A stretch of DNA of 64,000 nt from Microbacterium sp. (GTDB lineage Bacteria; Actinomycetota; Actinomycetes; Actinomycetales; Microbacteriaceae). Below are positions 38,929 through 49,388 of this stretch, piece by piece. Under the pieces are notes generated by a model that saw only the letters and a program-made list of their open reading frames with translations, did no database searches and had not been told where the DNA came from. The stretch's first letter is position 1. Each line of letters begins with the position of its first letter. The stretch lies in assembly GCA_031177765.1 (NCBI GenBank), contig JAPSKH010000004.1, positions 26,477 through 90,476 on the forward strand, written 5' to 3'. A program made the position numbers and the translations under genes.

Positions 38929-40755
38929 TCAGCCGATCTGCTCCGTCAGCTCGAACCAGCGCTCCTCGATGCCGTCGCGCTCCTTCTCGAGCTCGCCGAT
39001 GCGCGCCATCTCCGCTCCGAGGCCCACGTAGTCGGACTGGTCGTGATCGGCCAGAGCCGTTCGCGCCGCGTCGATCTGCGCCTCGAGCTTCTCCAGGCGT
39101 CGCTCCAGGGCCGTGGCCTCCTTCTGCGCCGCGCGCAGGTCCGCGCCGGTGAGCGCGGCGGACCGCCCGGATGCCGCGGCATCCGTCGTCGTCGAGGAAG
39201 CGCCGTCGGCGCCGCCGGTGGCTGCGGCGCGAGCGCTCAGCGCCCGAGCCCGCAGGCGAAGGTACTCCTCCACACCGCCGGGAAGGTGGCGGAGGTGACC
39301 GTCGAGGATGGCGTACTGCTGATCGGTGACGCGCTCGAGGAAGTAGCGGTCGTGGGAGACCACCAGCAGGGTCCCCGGCCAGCTGTCCAGCAGGTCCTCG
39401 ATCGCGGCCAGCATGTCGGTGTCCAGGTCGTTCGTGGGCTCGTCGAGGATGAGGACGTTCGGCTGCTCCAGCAGGATGAGCAGCAGCTGGAGGCGGCGCT
39501 TCTGACCGCCCGAGAGGTCCTTCACCGGGGTCGACAGCTGGGCGCTGGAGAACCCCATGCGCTCGAGGAGCTGTCCGGGCGTCAGCTCCTGCGCCTTGGA
39601 TCCGGTGCCGAAGGTGTACGTCGTGCGCAGGCGGGAGACGACCACGCGGACCGGCTCGTCGAGGTGTTCGGCGAGCTCGTCCATCCGCTGCGACAGCGTG
39701 GCGACCTTGACCGTCTTCCCGCGTTTGACGCGCCCGCCCGTGGGTGTCACGTCGCCGGACACCAGCCCGAGCAGCGTCGATTTGCCGGCGCCGTTGACGC
39801 CGAGGATGCCGGTGCGCTCCCCCGGCGCGATCCGCCACTCGATCGGATGCAGCACTTCCCGGCCGTCGTAGCTCACGGCCGCGTCGAGAAGGTCCACGAC
39901 GTCCTTGCCCAGCCGCGACACCGCGAGGGACTGCAGCTCGGTGCGGTCGCGGATCTCGGGCACGTCGGAGATGAGCGCGTTGGCCGCGTCGATGCGGAAC
40001 TTCGGCTTCGAGGTGCGGGCGGGGGCTCCTCGGCGCAGCCATGCCAGCTCCTTGCGCGCGAGGTTCTGCCGGCGCGCCTCGATCGCAGCGGCCTGCCGGT
40101 CGCGCTCCACGCGCTGCAGGATGTACGCCGCGTACCCGCCCTCGAACGGCTCCACGATGCGGTCGTGCACCTCCCACGTCATGGTGCAGACCTCGTCGAG
40201 GAACCAGCGATCGTGCGTCACCACGAGAAGCCCGCCCTGTCCCGCAGGCCATCGCCGTTTGATGTGCTCGGCGAGCCACGCGATCGCCTCGACATCCAGG
40301 TGGTTGGTCGGCTCGTCGAGGAACAGCACGTCGTAGTCCCCGACGAGGAGCGCGGCCAGCGAGATGCGCCGCCGCTGACCGCCGGAGAGGCCGGCCACCG
40401 GCCCGTCCCAGGGGATGTCCGCCAAAAGGCCCGCGATCACGTCGCGGATGCGCGCGTCACCGGCCCATTCATGGTCGGGACGGTCGCCCACGACCGCATA
40501 CCGGACGGTGACCGCCTCGTCGAGGCGGTCCGCCTGGTCGAGGACGCCGATGCGCGTCCCGCCGCGCACGGTGACCCGTCCGGAGTCCGGTTCCAGCCGG
40601 CCGGCGAGCATCGCCATCAGGCTCGACTTCCCGTCGCCGTTGCGGCCGACGATGCCGATCCGGTCGCCCTCGTCGATGCCGAGCGACACCCGGTCGAAGA
40701 CGACCTTGGTCGGAAACTCCAGGTGCAGGGCCTCGGCCCCCAGAAGATGTGCCAT
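38929..40755 (-). CDS. ABC-F family ATP-binding cassette protein
   Basis: Two ABC domains (GRNGDGKSSLMAMLAG, GVNGAGKSTLLGLVSG), LSGGQRRRISLAALLVGDYDVLFLDEPTNHLD, coiled-coil C-terminus (Uup-like). Confidence 0.93.
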   Translation of the reverse strand: MAHLLGAEALHLEFPTKVVFDRVSLGIDEGDRIGIVGRNGDGKSSLMAMLAGRLEPDSGRVTVRGGTRIGVLDQADRLDEAVTVRYAVVGDRPDHEWAGDARIRDVIAGLLADIPWDGPVAGLSGGQRRRISLAALLVGDYDVLFLDEPTNHLDVEAIAWLAEHIKRRWPAGQGGLLVVTHDRWFLDEVCTMTWEVHDRIVEPFEGGYAAYILQRVERDRQAAAIEARRQNLARKELAWLRRGAPARTSKPKFRIDAANALISDVPEIRDRTELQSLAVSRLGKDVVDLLDAAVSYDGREVLHPIEWRIAPGERTGILGVNGAGKSTLLGLVSGDVTPTGGRVKRGKTVKVATLSQRMDELAEHLDEPVRVVVSRLRTTYTFGTGSKAQELTPGQLLERMGFSSAQLSTPVKDLSGGQKRRLQLLLILLEQPNVLILDEPTNDLDTDMLAAIEDLLDSWPGTLLVVSHDRYFLERVTDQQYAILDGHLRHLPGGVEEYLRLRARALSARAAATGGADGASSTTTDAAASGRSAALTGADLRAAQKEATALERRLEKLEAQIDAARTALADHDQSDYVGLGAEMARIGELEKERDGIEERWFELTEQIG

Positions 40756-40797
40756 GTCCCTTCCAGGCTAGGCGAGCCCGGGAGAGGAGCCGTCCGC

Positions 40798-42150
40798 TCA
40801 GTACCAGATGCTCAGGCGCGGCGCGATATGCCAGCCGAGGACGCGCGCCGCCGTGGCGGCATCGGTCGTGGTGACGCGCCCCGCCGCGGCGAGCGTCGCC
40901 AGTGACACGCCTCCGAGGTACGCCGCCGACAGCTCCTCGATCCCCAGCGCCACCGTCACGGCGTCCGGCCGCGCATCCGCATCCTCGAGCGGCGTCACCC
41001 GGCCTCGTCCGTCCTGGTCGGCTTCGAGGAGGAAGCGGCCGCCCGCCAGACCGAGCGGATCGTGCACGTCGAGTGCGATCGCACCGGCCGCGCCGTACCG
41101 GCGGGCCTGAAGGGCAGCGCGAACGTCGAGGATCCGGACGTACTGGTGGTCGCGCACGGTCACGGTGGCCGCTCGCTGGTCGGCGATCATCCACAGCAGC
41201 GGCTCATCGGGCGACAGCTCGCTCGCGTGGACCTCGGCGACGAGGTCGAGCTCCAGCAGGAAGCGCCACAGCGCCGCATACGCGTCGTCGGTGTCTGCGA
41301 GCAGATACGACACCGTGACCGTGCCCTTGGTGAAGTCGTCGTGGTTCTCGCGTACCGAGTACACCGCGACGCCCCGCACCTCGCCGGCGGCGTCGGTGTA
41401 CTGCACGGCCCGCTTCTCGCCGGCCTTCTCGGCGTCGGGGCGGGTGCCGGCGAAGTTGTCCCAGTGCCCCGCGGGCACGTCGATCTCGCCGGGCACCCGC
41501 AGGCGGGAGCGCTCGTGCAGCTCGGGGAGCAGCTCGCGCAGCCGCGTGCGCGGGATGAAGTCGATCCGACCCTCGGGGCGAGGGCCCGTCCACGCCGCGC
41601 GGCGCGTCTCGATGCGCCACGAGGCGCTGGCGGCGGCGGGCGCGAAACCGTAGCGGCCGTAGAGGGTGGATTCGCTCACGGTCAGCATCGCCATCGGGAT
41701 GCCGGCGGCGTGGGCGGTGCGCAGCTCGCCCTCGAGCATCGCGCGCGCGATCCCACGGCGGCGGTGCGTGGGGGCGACCGTCACCGCGGAGATCGCGCAT
41801 GAGGGGATCGCGGTGCCGCCCGGCACGGTCAGTTCGCCGAGCCACGACGCGATCGTCGACGCCGGCGCGTCGGCCATCGGCGCCGCCGGGTCGTAGACGC
41901 CCGTCACCCGGCGGTAGCCGCTGCGCTCGCGGGCGGCCGCGACCTGCTGCTCGGAGCGCTCGGGGTCCTGGAAGCCCCGCGCCACGACCTGCAGCCACGC
42001 GCCGAACGCGTCGCTGTCGACCGGGACGAGCCGGTAGTCCAGTCCCTGGGTGGCGAGGCGGTCACGGGACACCTCGTCCAGCGGCGCCGCGCGGAAGGCG
42101 GCGCGATCGGAGTCTCCCGCGACGGCGGTGGATGCGGCGAGCGTGCTCAT
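40798..42150 (-). CDS. GNAT-family N-acetyltransferase, Eis-like
   Basis: AVTVAPTHRRRGIARAMLEGELRTAHAAGIPMAMLTVSESTLYGRYGFAPA plus SCP2-like C-terminal domain ending in a C-terminal carboxylate (RLSIWY). Confidence 0.87.
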   Translation of the reverse strand: MSTLAASTAVAGDSDRAAFRAAPLDEVSRDRLATQGLDYRLVPVDSDAFGAWLQVVARGFQDPERSEQQVAAARERSGYRRVTGVYDPAAPMADAPASTIASWLGELTVPGGTAIPSCAISAVTVAPTHRRRGIARAMLEGELRTAHAAGIPMAMLTVSESTLYGRYGFAPAAASASWRIETRRAAWTGPRPEGRIDFIPRTRLRELLPELHERSRLRVPGEIDVPAGHWDNFAGTRPDAEKAGEKRAVQYTDAAGEVRGVAVYSVRENHDDFTKGTVTVSYLLADTDDAYAALWRFLLELDLVAEVHASELSPDEPLLWMIADQRAATVTVRDHQYVRILDVRAALQARRYGAAGAIALDVHDPLGLAGGRFLLEADQDGRGRVTPLEDADARPDAVTVALGIEELSAAYLGGVSLATLAAAGRVTTTDAATAARVLGWHIAPRLSIWY

Positions 42151-42216
42151 CTGGATTCCTTCCCTCGAAGTGGCTGCTTCGTACCCCGTCTCGCCGTCGT
42201 CGTGGCGAGGCTGCGG

Positions 42217-43146
42217 TCAGTTCGGCAGGACGCGGGCCCCTGGGACGGGGCCATGGACGTGCAGCGCCTGCAGTCCTGCGGCCGAGAGCGTGACCTGCAG
42301 CTCGAGCGCCGATTCGGCGTCGGCGGCCAGGAAGGCCAGCGTAGGCCCTGACCCCGACACCATGCCCGTGAGCGCACCGGACTCCTCGCCGAGTTCGAGC
42401 ACATCACGCAGCTCGGGCCGCAGCGACAGCGCGGCCACCTGCAGGTCGTTGCGGGTGTGCTCGGCCAGCGCGACGGCGTCGCCTGCGCGCAGCGCCTGCA
42501 GCACGGCCGGCGCGACATCGGGGACGCCGGGCACGCCCACGATGTCGTGCCGGGCACGCAGCGCGTCCAGCTGCGCGTACACCTCCGGCGTCGACAGCCC
42601 CTCATCAGCCGGCACGATCACCCAGTCGAAGCGCCCCTTCGCCAGCGCAGGGCTCAGCTGGTCGCCTCGTCCGGTGCCGATCGCGGTGCCGCCCATGAGC
42701 GCGAACGGCACGTCCGCGCCGAGCCGCGTGGCGAGCTTGTGCAGCTCGCCGCTGCCGAGGTCCGCGCCCCAGAGCGCGTCGCAGGCGACCAGCGCCGCGG
42801 CGGCGTCGGCGGACCCGCCGCCCATGCCTCCGGCGACGGGGACGTTCTTGACGATGTCGAGGTGGACGCCGCCGTCGTGGCCGATGCGCTGCGCGACGAG
42901 CCGCGCCGCGCGCACGGCCAGGTTGCGGTCGTCGGCCGGGACGGTGGTGACATCGACCGTTCCCGAGATGGCGACGGTGAACTCGTCGGAGGGGGTGGCC
43001 CACACCTCCTCGTACAGCGACACCGCCTGGTAGGCCGATGCCACGTCGTGGTAGCCGTCGTCCTGGACACCGCCGACCTCGAAGAAGAGGTTTAGCTTGC
43101 CCGGCGCCCGCACGCGGACGCCGGGGGTCACGACGGCGTGACTCAC
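42217..43146 (-). CDS. ispE: 4-(cytidine 5'-diphospho)-2-C-methyl-D-erythritol kinase
   Basis: [47 protein letters not shown] motif, [12 protein letters not shown]. Confidence 0.95.
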   Translation of the reverse strand: MSHAVVTPGVRVRAPGKLNLFFEVGGVQDDGYHDVASAYQAVSLYEEVWATPSDEFTVAISGTVDVTTVPADDRNLAVRAARLVAQRIGHDGGVHLDIVKNVPVAGGMGGGSADAAAALVACDALWGADLGSGELHKLATRLGADVPFALMGGTAIGTGRGDQLSPALAKGRFDWVIVPADEGLSTPEVYAQLDALRARHDIVGVPGVPDVAPAVLQALRAGDAVALAEHTRNDLQVAALSLRPELRDVLELGEESGALTGMVSGSGPTLAFLAADAESALELQVTLSAAGLQALHVHGPVPGARVLPN

Positions 43147-44207
43147 CGCTTCGCCGATTCCGCCCAGAGGTCGACGTCGATGCCGTCGGACAGCGCGTCG
43201 ATGCGCTCGAGCTCCTCTGCGGTGAACGCCGGCCCCTCCAGCGCCCGCAGGTTCTCATCGAGCTGAGCCGGGCGCGACGCGCCGATGAGGGCGGAGGCGA
43301 CCACCGGGTCGCGCAGCACCCACTGGATCGCCATCTGCGCGAGCGACTGACCACGCTCGCGCGCGATCAGGTCGAGCGCGCGGAGCGTCTCCAGACCGTC
43401 GTCCGTCAGCGGCTCGTCAGGCAGCGACCGTCGCTTCTGGGCACGCTCGGCGGGCCCGCCGCCCAGGTACTTGTCCGTCAGCAGACCCTGCGCGAGCGGC
43501 GTGAACGCGATGGCGCCCATGCCCTCCTGGCGCAGCACCTCCGTCAGGCCGTCCTCGACCCAGCGGTTGAGGATCGAGTACGCCGGCTGATGGATCACCA
43601 GCGGCGTCCCCAGGGATCGGGCCACGGCTGCGGCGGCCGCCGTGCGCTCGGCGCTGTACGACGAGATGCCCACGTACAGGGCCTTGCCCTGCCGGACCAG
43701 CGTGTCCAGCGCCGCCACGGTCTCCTCGATCGGCACCTCCGGATCCACGCGGTGCGAGTAGAAGATGTCGACGTGATCCAGGCCCATGCGGCGCAGCGAC
43801 TGCTCGGCGCTGGCGATGAGGTACTTGCGCGAGCCGCCGTTCCCGTACGGGCCGTCCCACATGTCGTAACCGGCCTTGGACGAGATGATGAGCTCGTCGC
43901 GGTAGGGCGCGAAGTCCTCCCGCATCATCCGGCCGAAGTTGGTCTCGGCGGAGCCGTACGGCGGCCCGTAGTTGTTCGCGAGGTCGAAATGGGTGATGCC
44001 CCGGTCGAACGCGTGCCGCAGTAGCTCCCGCTGATCGTCGAACGGGATGTTGTCGCCGAAGTTCCACCACAGGCCCAGCGAGACCGGCGGAAGCGTGAGC
44101 CCCGAGCTGCCGACTCGCCGGTACTCGGCGAGGTCGTACCGGTCATCGGCGGCGACGTACGGGCGGTGGAGATCTCCTCCACGGGAGCGGTAGCGGGACT
44201 CGGTCAC
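43143..44207 (-). CDS. Aldo/keto reductase (YghZ/L-glyceraldehyde 3-phosphate reductase type)
   Basis: [73 protein letters not shown]; leaderless GTG. Confidence 0.9.
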   Translation of the reverse strand: MTESRYRSRGGDLHRPYVAADDRYDLAEYRRVGSSGLTLPPVSLGLWWNFGDNIPFDDQRELLRHAFDRGITHFDLANNYGPPYGSAETNFGRMMREDFAPYRDELIISSKAGYDMWDGPYGNGGSRKYLIASAEQSLRRMGLDHVDIFYSHRVDPEVPIEETVAALDTLVRQGKALYVGISSYSAERTAAAAAVARSLGTPLVIHQPAYSILNRWVEDGLTEVLRQEGMGAIAFTPLAQGLLTDKYLGGGPAERAQKRRSLPDEPLTDDGLETLRALDLIARERGQSLAQMAIQWVLRDPVVASALIGASRPAQLDENLRALEGPAFTAEELERIDALSDGIDVDLWAESAKR

Positions 44208-44413
44208 CGCACCAGGCTATCGGCGGCGAGCCTTCCACGGGCAGTCGGACGGTCCGCGCAGGCGGGTACACCATGGCGGACGCGGAAGGGAAGAGCCCCG
44301 CCCGAAATGCCGTTGTAATGAAAAGTGCTTATGGTGAATCGTTGCGGCCAGGCCGGTCGCGCCGATCACGGCGCCCCTGCCGCAGCCTTCCCCGTCGTGC
44401 GAAGGAGGTATCG

Positions 44414-46009
44414 ATGCCCACACTCTCGGTCGTTCCGCCGCAGCCGGATCCCTGGTCCGATCTGCTGGAGCGGGGGGACGTCGTCCTCGATCGCGGCGTC
44501 CTGCACCTGGTGCATGACACCGTGACGCCCCGTCAGGCGCAGCTGGACGATCTCCAGCTGGTCGCGTCGGCCCTGGAGCGCGCGGGACTCGAGGTCACGC
44601 TGATCCGGCACGATCGGGTCGTTCCGGCGCTCGTCGTCGATGTGGCCGCACGCGATGTGGCCTTCGCGGCCCTCGCCGCCCTGTGCGACCGTGAGCCGGT
44701 CTACATCAAGGCGAAGGGGCGGTCCGCCGCCCTCGCGACGCTCGCCGAGGTGCCCGGCGCCGAACCGTCGGCGGTGCGCGTCTACCGTCCGCGCATCACC
44801 AGGAACGGCGCACGTCGCTATGGCGCCGCGCTCGGCGTCCGCCTGGAGTTCTGGCGGTTGTCGGGCGATCTCGTCGAAGCGCCCAGTGCCAACGCGCTCA
44901 CACGCCGCACCATCGCCCGTGCCGACCTGGCCTACACGACGATCGAGCGCTACGGCCGCAGCTGGCGCACGATCGCGGGCATGTTCGACCCGCAGCCGGA
45001 CGAGTTCACCGATGACATCGACATCGTCTTCTCGTGGGTCGACGGCTCCTCCAGCGAGTTCCAGCGTCAGCGCGCGGCCCGCATGGCCGAGTACGTCGTC
45101 GGCGAGGGCGACGACGGTCCTGCCCGGTACCGCCACGTCGACGAGCTGAAGTACGCGCTGCGCAGCGTCCACATGTACGCGCCCTGGGTGCGGCGCATCT
45201 TCATCGCGACCGACTCGCCGGCGCCGGCGTGGCTCGCGGACCACCCGAAGGTGAAAATCGTGCGCAGCGAGGAGTTCTTCGCCGACCCCTCGGTCCTGCC
45301 CACGCACAACTCCCACGCCGTCGAGGCGCAGCTGCACCGGATCCCGGGACTGGCCGAGCACTTCCTCTACTCGAACGACGACATGTTCTTCGGCCGTCTT
45401 GTGGAGCCCGAGCTGTTCTTCACGCCCGCGGGCGTGTCGAAGTTCGTCGAGTGCGGCGTACGCATCGGCACGGGCGAGCCGGCGCTGCACCGCAGCGGCC
45501 ACGACAACGGCCTGCGTGTGAATCGCGCCCTGCTGCGGGAGCGGTTCGGGCGCACGATCGTCCGGGACCTCGAGCACTGCGCAGCGCCACTGCGCCGCAG
45601 CGTGATGGCCGAGCTCGAGCGGGAGTTCCCCGAGGACTTCGCCCGCACCGCGGCATCCCGGTTCCGTTCCGCGACCGACATCTCGGTGACCAACAGCCTG
45701 TACCACTACTACGCCCTCCTGACGGGGCGCGCCGTGGTCACGCGTCGCCCCCGGGTCCGCTACGTGCAGACGACGATCGCACGCAACCTTCGTCGCATGG
45801 AGAGACTGGCCGAGCGCACCGACGTCGACATGTTCTGCCTCAACGACGGCGGCGAGACCGAGGTGCCCGAAGAGGTGCGGGTCGCCGCCCTCCGCGGTGC
45901 TCTCGAGCGGATGTTCCCGGTGCGTGCACCGTGGGAGCGGTCCGACCTCAGCGAAGCAGAGCGATCGGCTCGGTCGGCTCACCCGTCGGCGCACCGCCAA
46001 GAGGCCTGA
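44414..46009 (+). CDS. Stealth-family protein (putative sugar-phosphate phosphotransferase)
   Basis: Stealth CR1 [16 protein letters not shown]2 [32 protein letters not shown]3 [40 protein letters not shown] before ATG 44414. Confidence 0.88.
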   Translation: MPTLSVVPPQPDPWSDLLERGDVVLDRGVLHLVHDTVTPRQAQLDDLQLVASALERAGLEVTLIRHDRVVPALVVDVAARDVAFAALAALCDREPVYIKAKGRSAALATLAEVPGAEPSAVRVYRPRITRNGARRYGAALGVRLEFWRLSGDLVEAPSANALTRRTIARADLAYTTIERYGRSWRTIAGMFDPQPDEFTDDIDIVFSWVDGSSSEFQRQRAARMAEYVVGEGDDGPARYRHVDELKYALRSVHMYAPWVRRIFIATDSPAPAWLADHPKVKIVRSEEFFADPSVLPTHNSHAVEAQLHRIPGLAEHFLYSNDDMFFGRLVEPELFFTPAGVSKFVECGVRIGTGEPALHRSGHDNGLRVNRALLRERFGRTIVRDLEHCAAPLRRSVMAELEREFPEDFARTAASRFRSATDISVTNSLYHYYALLTGRAVVTRRPRVRYVQTTIARNLRRMERLAERTDVDMFCLNDGGETEVPEEVRVAALRGALERMFPVRAPWERSDLSEAERSARSAHPSAHRQEA

Positions 46010-46868
46010 TCCCGGCGGCGACGAGCCGTCGGCGCGCCTCCTCGGCGTCGATGTGCTCGAGCACGTGGGGCGCGTCGACGGGGACGACGGAGTGCACGAC
46101 CGTGTCGTCGTAGACGTGCACGAGGTTGAACGCCTGGGCGCCGTCCTGCGGGCGGCTTCCGCCGGTGGGCACCGTGAGATCCTGCGCGTAGCAGGTGGAG
46201 GAGGCCACCGAGACCGGGATGCCCGCGAACGTCGCGAACGTCGAGTAGTGGAGGTGACCGGCGATGATGGCCCGCACGTCCGTGCCGCGCAGCACCGTGG
46301 CCAGGCGGGACTGGTCCCTGAGCTCGACGCTGGCAGCCAGCGGCAGCACGCTCGGCACCGGCGGATGATGCATCGCGAGGATCGTCCCCAGGGGCGCCGG
46401 CGTCGCCAGCACCTCACCGAGCCAGTCCAGCTGCTCGTCGCGCAGCTCGCCGTGGTGTTCGCCCGGCACGGTGGAATCGAGCGTGATCACCCGCAGGCCG
46501 TCCAGCTCGTCGACGCGGTCGACCGGGCCGATGTCCGCCGTCTCGTCCAGCAGCGTCTCGCGGAACGCGGCGCGGTCGTCGTGATTGCCCATCACCCAGA
46601 GCACACGCGCACCGAGCTCCTGCGCGAACGGCTCGACGAGAGCGCGCAGCTGGTCGTACGCGGCCGGCTCACCGAGGTCGGCGAGGTCGCCGGTGAACAC
46701 GATGGCGTCGGGGCGGATGCCACTGGCGCGGATCGCGGCGAGCGCGCGGTTCAGCCGCGCCGAGCCGTCCACCAGGTCGAAGAGCATCGAGCCGCCCGCG
46801 CGGAGGTGGGTGTCGCTCACATGCAGCAGGATCCGTTCGGGTGCGGAGTATTCGGCGCTGCGCATCAT
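45948..46868 (-). CDS. Metallophosphoesterase (CpdA/Icc-like 3',5'-cyclic nucleotide phosphodiesterase family)
   Basis: [41 protein letters not shown]; 3' end overlaps the Stealth gene by 62 nt. Confidence 0.88.
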   Translation of the reverse strand: MMRSAEYSAPERILLHVSDTHLRAGGSMLFDLVDGSARLNRALAAIRASGIRPDAIVFTGDLADLGEPAAYDQLRALVEPFAQELGARVLWVMGNHDDRAAFRETLLDETADIGPVDRVDELDGLRVITLDSTVPGEHHGELRDEQLDWLGEVLATPAPLGTILAMHHPPVPSVLPLAASVELRDQSRLATVLRGTDVRAIIAGHLHYSTFATFAGIPVSVASSTCYAQDLTVPTGGSRPQDGAQAFNLVHVYDDTVVHSVVPVDAPHVLEHIDAEEARRRLVAAGIRPLGGAPTGEPTEPIALLR

Positions 46869-46964
46869 CTCGTCTTCCCGGCCTGATCCTCCAGGCCTTG
46901 CCCGCAGGCTACCCGCGGGAGGCGAAAGGCCCCTGGCAACACGGTGAACGTTCCGTGAATACCG

Positions 46965-47807
46965 TCACAGCGCTCGGGCGATGCGGACGAAGTCGTCGAC
47001 GAACAGCTCCTCGCCGCGTGCGGTCGGGGCGATGCCCACGCTCTCCAGTACGGCGGATGCCTCCGCCGCGCTGCCGCCGAGGACGCCCGCCAGCGCCTGC
47101 CGGAGCATCTTGCGGCGCTGCCCGAACGCGGCATCCACGATGCGGAACGTCGCCCGGCGCTCGTCGTCGCTGCCGCGCGGGACGGGGTCACGACGGAAGC
47201 CCACCAGAACGCTGTCGACGTTGGGGACGGGCCAGAAGACCTGGCGTGACACGGTGCCGGCCAGCCGCCACGGCCCGTACCAGGCGGCCTTCACGCTGGG
47301 GGCGCCGTACGCCTTGGAGCCCGGCGGGGCGGCGAGCCGCTCCCCCACCTCAGCCTGCACCATCACGACGCCGCGGGAGAGGGCAGGGAAGGTCTCGAGG
47401 AAGTGCAGCAGCACCGGCACCGAGACGTTGTAGGGAAGGTTGGCGACGAGCACCGAGGGGTCGCCGGGCAGCTCGGTCACCCGCAGCGCGTCGGCATCCA
47501 CGACGGTGAGCGCGCCGTCCGACACGCCGTGGGCCGCCGCCGTCGCCGGCAGCCGCCGCGCGAGGCGATGGTCGATCTCCACTGCGGTCACCGTGGCGCC
47601 GGCCTCCAGGATCGCAAGGGTCAGCGACCCCAGGCCCGGCCCGACCTCGACGACCCGGTCGCCCTCGGCGACCTCGGCGACATGGACGATCTTGCGCACG
47701 GTGTTCGCGTCGACGACGAAGTTCTGACCGAGCTTCTTGGTGGGAGTGACGTCCAGCTCGGCGGCCAGCGCGCGGATCTCGGCCGCACCGAGGAGGGAGA
47801 CGGGCAT
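46965..47807 (-). CDS. rsmA: 16S rRNA (adenine(1518)-N6/adenine(1519)-N6)-dimethyltransferase
   Basis: [51 protein letters not shown]. Confidence 0.96.
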   Translation of the reverse strand: MPVSLLGAAEIRALAAELDVTPTKKLGQNFVVDANTVRKIVHVAEVAEGDRVVEVGPGLGSLTLAILEAGATVTAVEIDHRLARRLPATAAAHGVSDGALTVVDADALRVTELPGDPSVLVANLPYNVSVPVLLHFLETFPALSRGVVMVQAEVGERLAAPPGSKAYGAPSVKAAWYGPWRLAGTVSRQVFWPVPNVDSVLVGFRRDPVPRGSDDERRATFRIVDAAFGQRRKMLRQALAGVLGGSAAEASAVLESVGIAPTARGEELFVDDFVRIARAL

Positions 47808-47877
47808 CCCTTCACCCTAAGCCAGCGAGGCGCAAGCCTTCCGGTCAGGGCGCCGGCGAGGAGTAGCGTTTCCAGTC

Positions 47878-49338
47878 ATGAGCACAACCGGAACCATCCC
47901 CGCCGACGCGTTCTCGCTTCGGAGTCCGTTCGGGCGCCGCGCCGTCGGCCTGTCGGTCGCGGCAGCCGTCGGCGGCTTCCTCTTCGGCTTCGACTCGTCC
48001 GTGATCAACGGCGCGGTGGACTCCATCGAGGGGCACTTCGAGCTCAACGACTTCCTCACCGGTCTCGTCGTGGCCGTCGCCCTCCTCGGCTGCGCGGCCG
48101 GAGCGGTGATCGCCGGCGGCCTGTCCGACCGATGGGGGCGGCTCCGGGTGATGCTCCTGGGCGCGATCATGTTCCTGGTCTCGTCGATCGGCTCGGCGCT
48201 GACCTTCAGCGTGCCGGACCTCATCGTGTGGCGCGTCATCGGCGGACTCGGGATCGGAATCGCGTCGGTGGTCGCGCCGGCGTACATCGCCGAGATCGCA
48301 CCGCGTCAGATCCGCGGGTCGCTGGCATCGCTGCAGCAGCTGGCGATCACCCTCGGCATCTTCGCCGCGCTGCTGTCGGACGCGCTGCTGGCGACGACCG
48401 CGGGCGGCGCAGCGGAGATGCTGTGGCTCGGGATGGAGGCGTGGCGCTGGATGTTCCTCGTCGGCGTCGTCCCGGCGGCCGTCTACGGCATCCTCTCCTT
48501 CACGGTGCCGGAGTCGCCGCGCTACCTGATCGCGAAGGGACGGTTCGACGAGGCTCGCGAAATCTTCTCGCGGCTGGTGCCCCCGGCCGACCTCGACAAG
48601 ACGATGAACGAGCTGAGGAACGCGATCGAAACCGACCGCCGGAACTCGGGCGTGAGCCTGCGCGGCCCGGCGCTCGGACTTCAGCCGATCGTGTGGGTGG
48701 GCATCGTCCTGTCCGTCTTCCAGCAGTTCGTCGGCATCAACGTGATCTTCTACTACTCCACGACGCTGTGGCGCGCCGTCGGCTTCGACGAGGGCGACGC
48801 GCTGCTGGTGAGCGTCATCACGAGCGTCACCAACGTCGTCGTGACGCTCATCGCGATTTGGCTCGTCGATCGCGTGGGACGCAAGCCGATCCTGCTCACC
48901 GGATCGGTGGTGATGACGGTGTCGCTGGCCACGATGGCGCTCGCGTTCGCCTTCGCGGAGGGCAGCGGTCAGGACGTGACGCTGCCGGGCGCGTGGGGCC
49001 CGGTCGCCCTCGTCGCCGCGAACCTGTTCGTCGTCGGTTTCGGCGCGTCGTGGGGCCCACTGGTGTGGGTGCTGCTCGGCGAGATCTTCCCCAGCCGCAT
49101 CCGCGGCAAGGCGCTCGGTGTCGCCGCGGGCGCGCAGTGGCTCGCGAACTTCCTCATCACCGTGACCTTCCCGCCCATGTCGGGATGGTCGCTGCCGCTC
49201 ACGTACGGCATGTACGCGCTGTTCGCCGCGCTGTCGTTCGTCTACGTGGCGATGAAGATCCCCGAGACCAAGGGCATGGAGCTGGAGCAGACCGAGACGC
49301 TCTTCGTGCGCAAGCCGAGCGGGGCCGCCACCCGCTGA
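47878..49338 (+). CDS. Sugar porter family MFS transporter
   Basis: GGFLFGFDSSVINGAVDSIEGHF, SDRWGRLRVMLLG, PESPRYLIAKGRFDEA, PETKGMELEQTE. Confidence 0.92.
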   Translation: MSTTGTIPADAFSLRSPFGRRAVGLSVAAAVGGFLFGFDSSVINGAVDSIEGHFELNDFLTGLVVAVALLGCAAGAVIAGGLSDRWGRLRVMLLGAIMFLVSSIGSALTFSVPDLIVWRVIGGLGIGIASVVAPAYIAEIAPRQIRGSLASLQQLAITLGIFAALLSDALLATTAGGAAEMLWLGMEAWRWMFLVGVVPAAVYGILSFTVPESPRYLIAKGRFDEAREIFSRLVPPADLDKTMNELRNAIETDRRNSGVSLRGPALGLQPIVWVGIVLSVFQQFVGINVIFYYSTTLWRAVGFDEGDALLVSVITSVTNVVVTLIAIWLVDRVGRKPILLTGSVVMTVSLATMALAFAFAEGSGQDVTLPGAWGPVALVAANLFVVGFGASWGPLVWVLLGEIFPSRIRGKALGVAAGAQWLANFLITVTFPPMSGWSLPLTYGMYALFAALSFVYVAMKIPETKGMELEQTETLFVRKPSGAATR

Positions 49339-49388
49339 CGCGGCCCGGGCGGCGCGGGGAACGGGGCGCCCGCTTGTAAGCTGACGCG

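Noticed and set aside
33544-40905. 2453-aa plus-strand ORF
   Set aside because: Antisense to the LTD/phosphoesterase and ABC-F genes; composition (Arg/Val/Gly-rich, no domains) is typical of spurious ORFs in very high-GC DNA.
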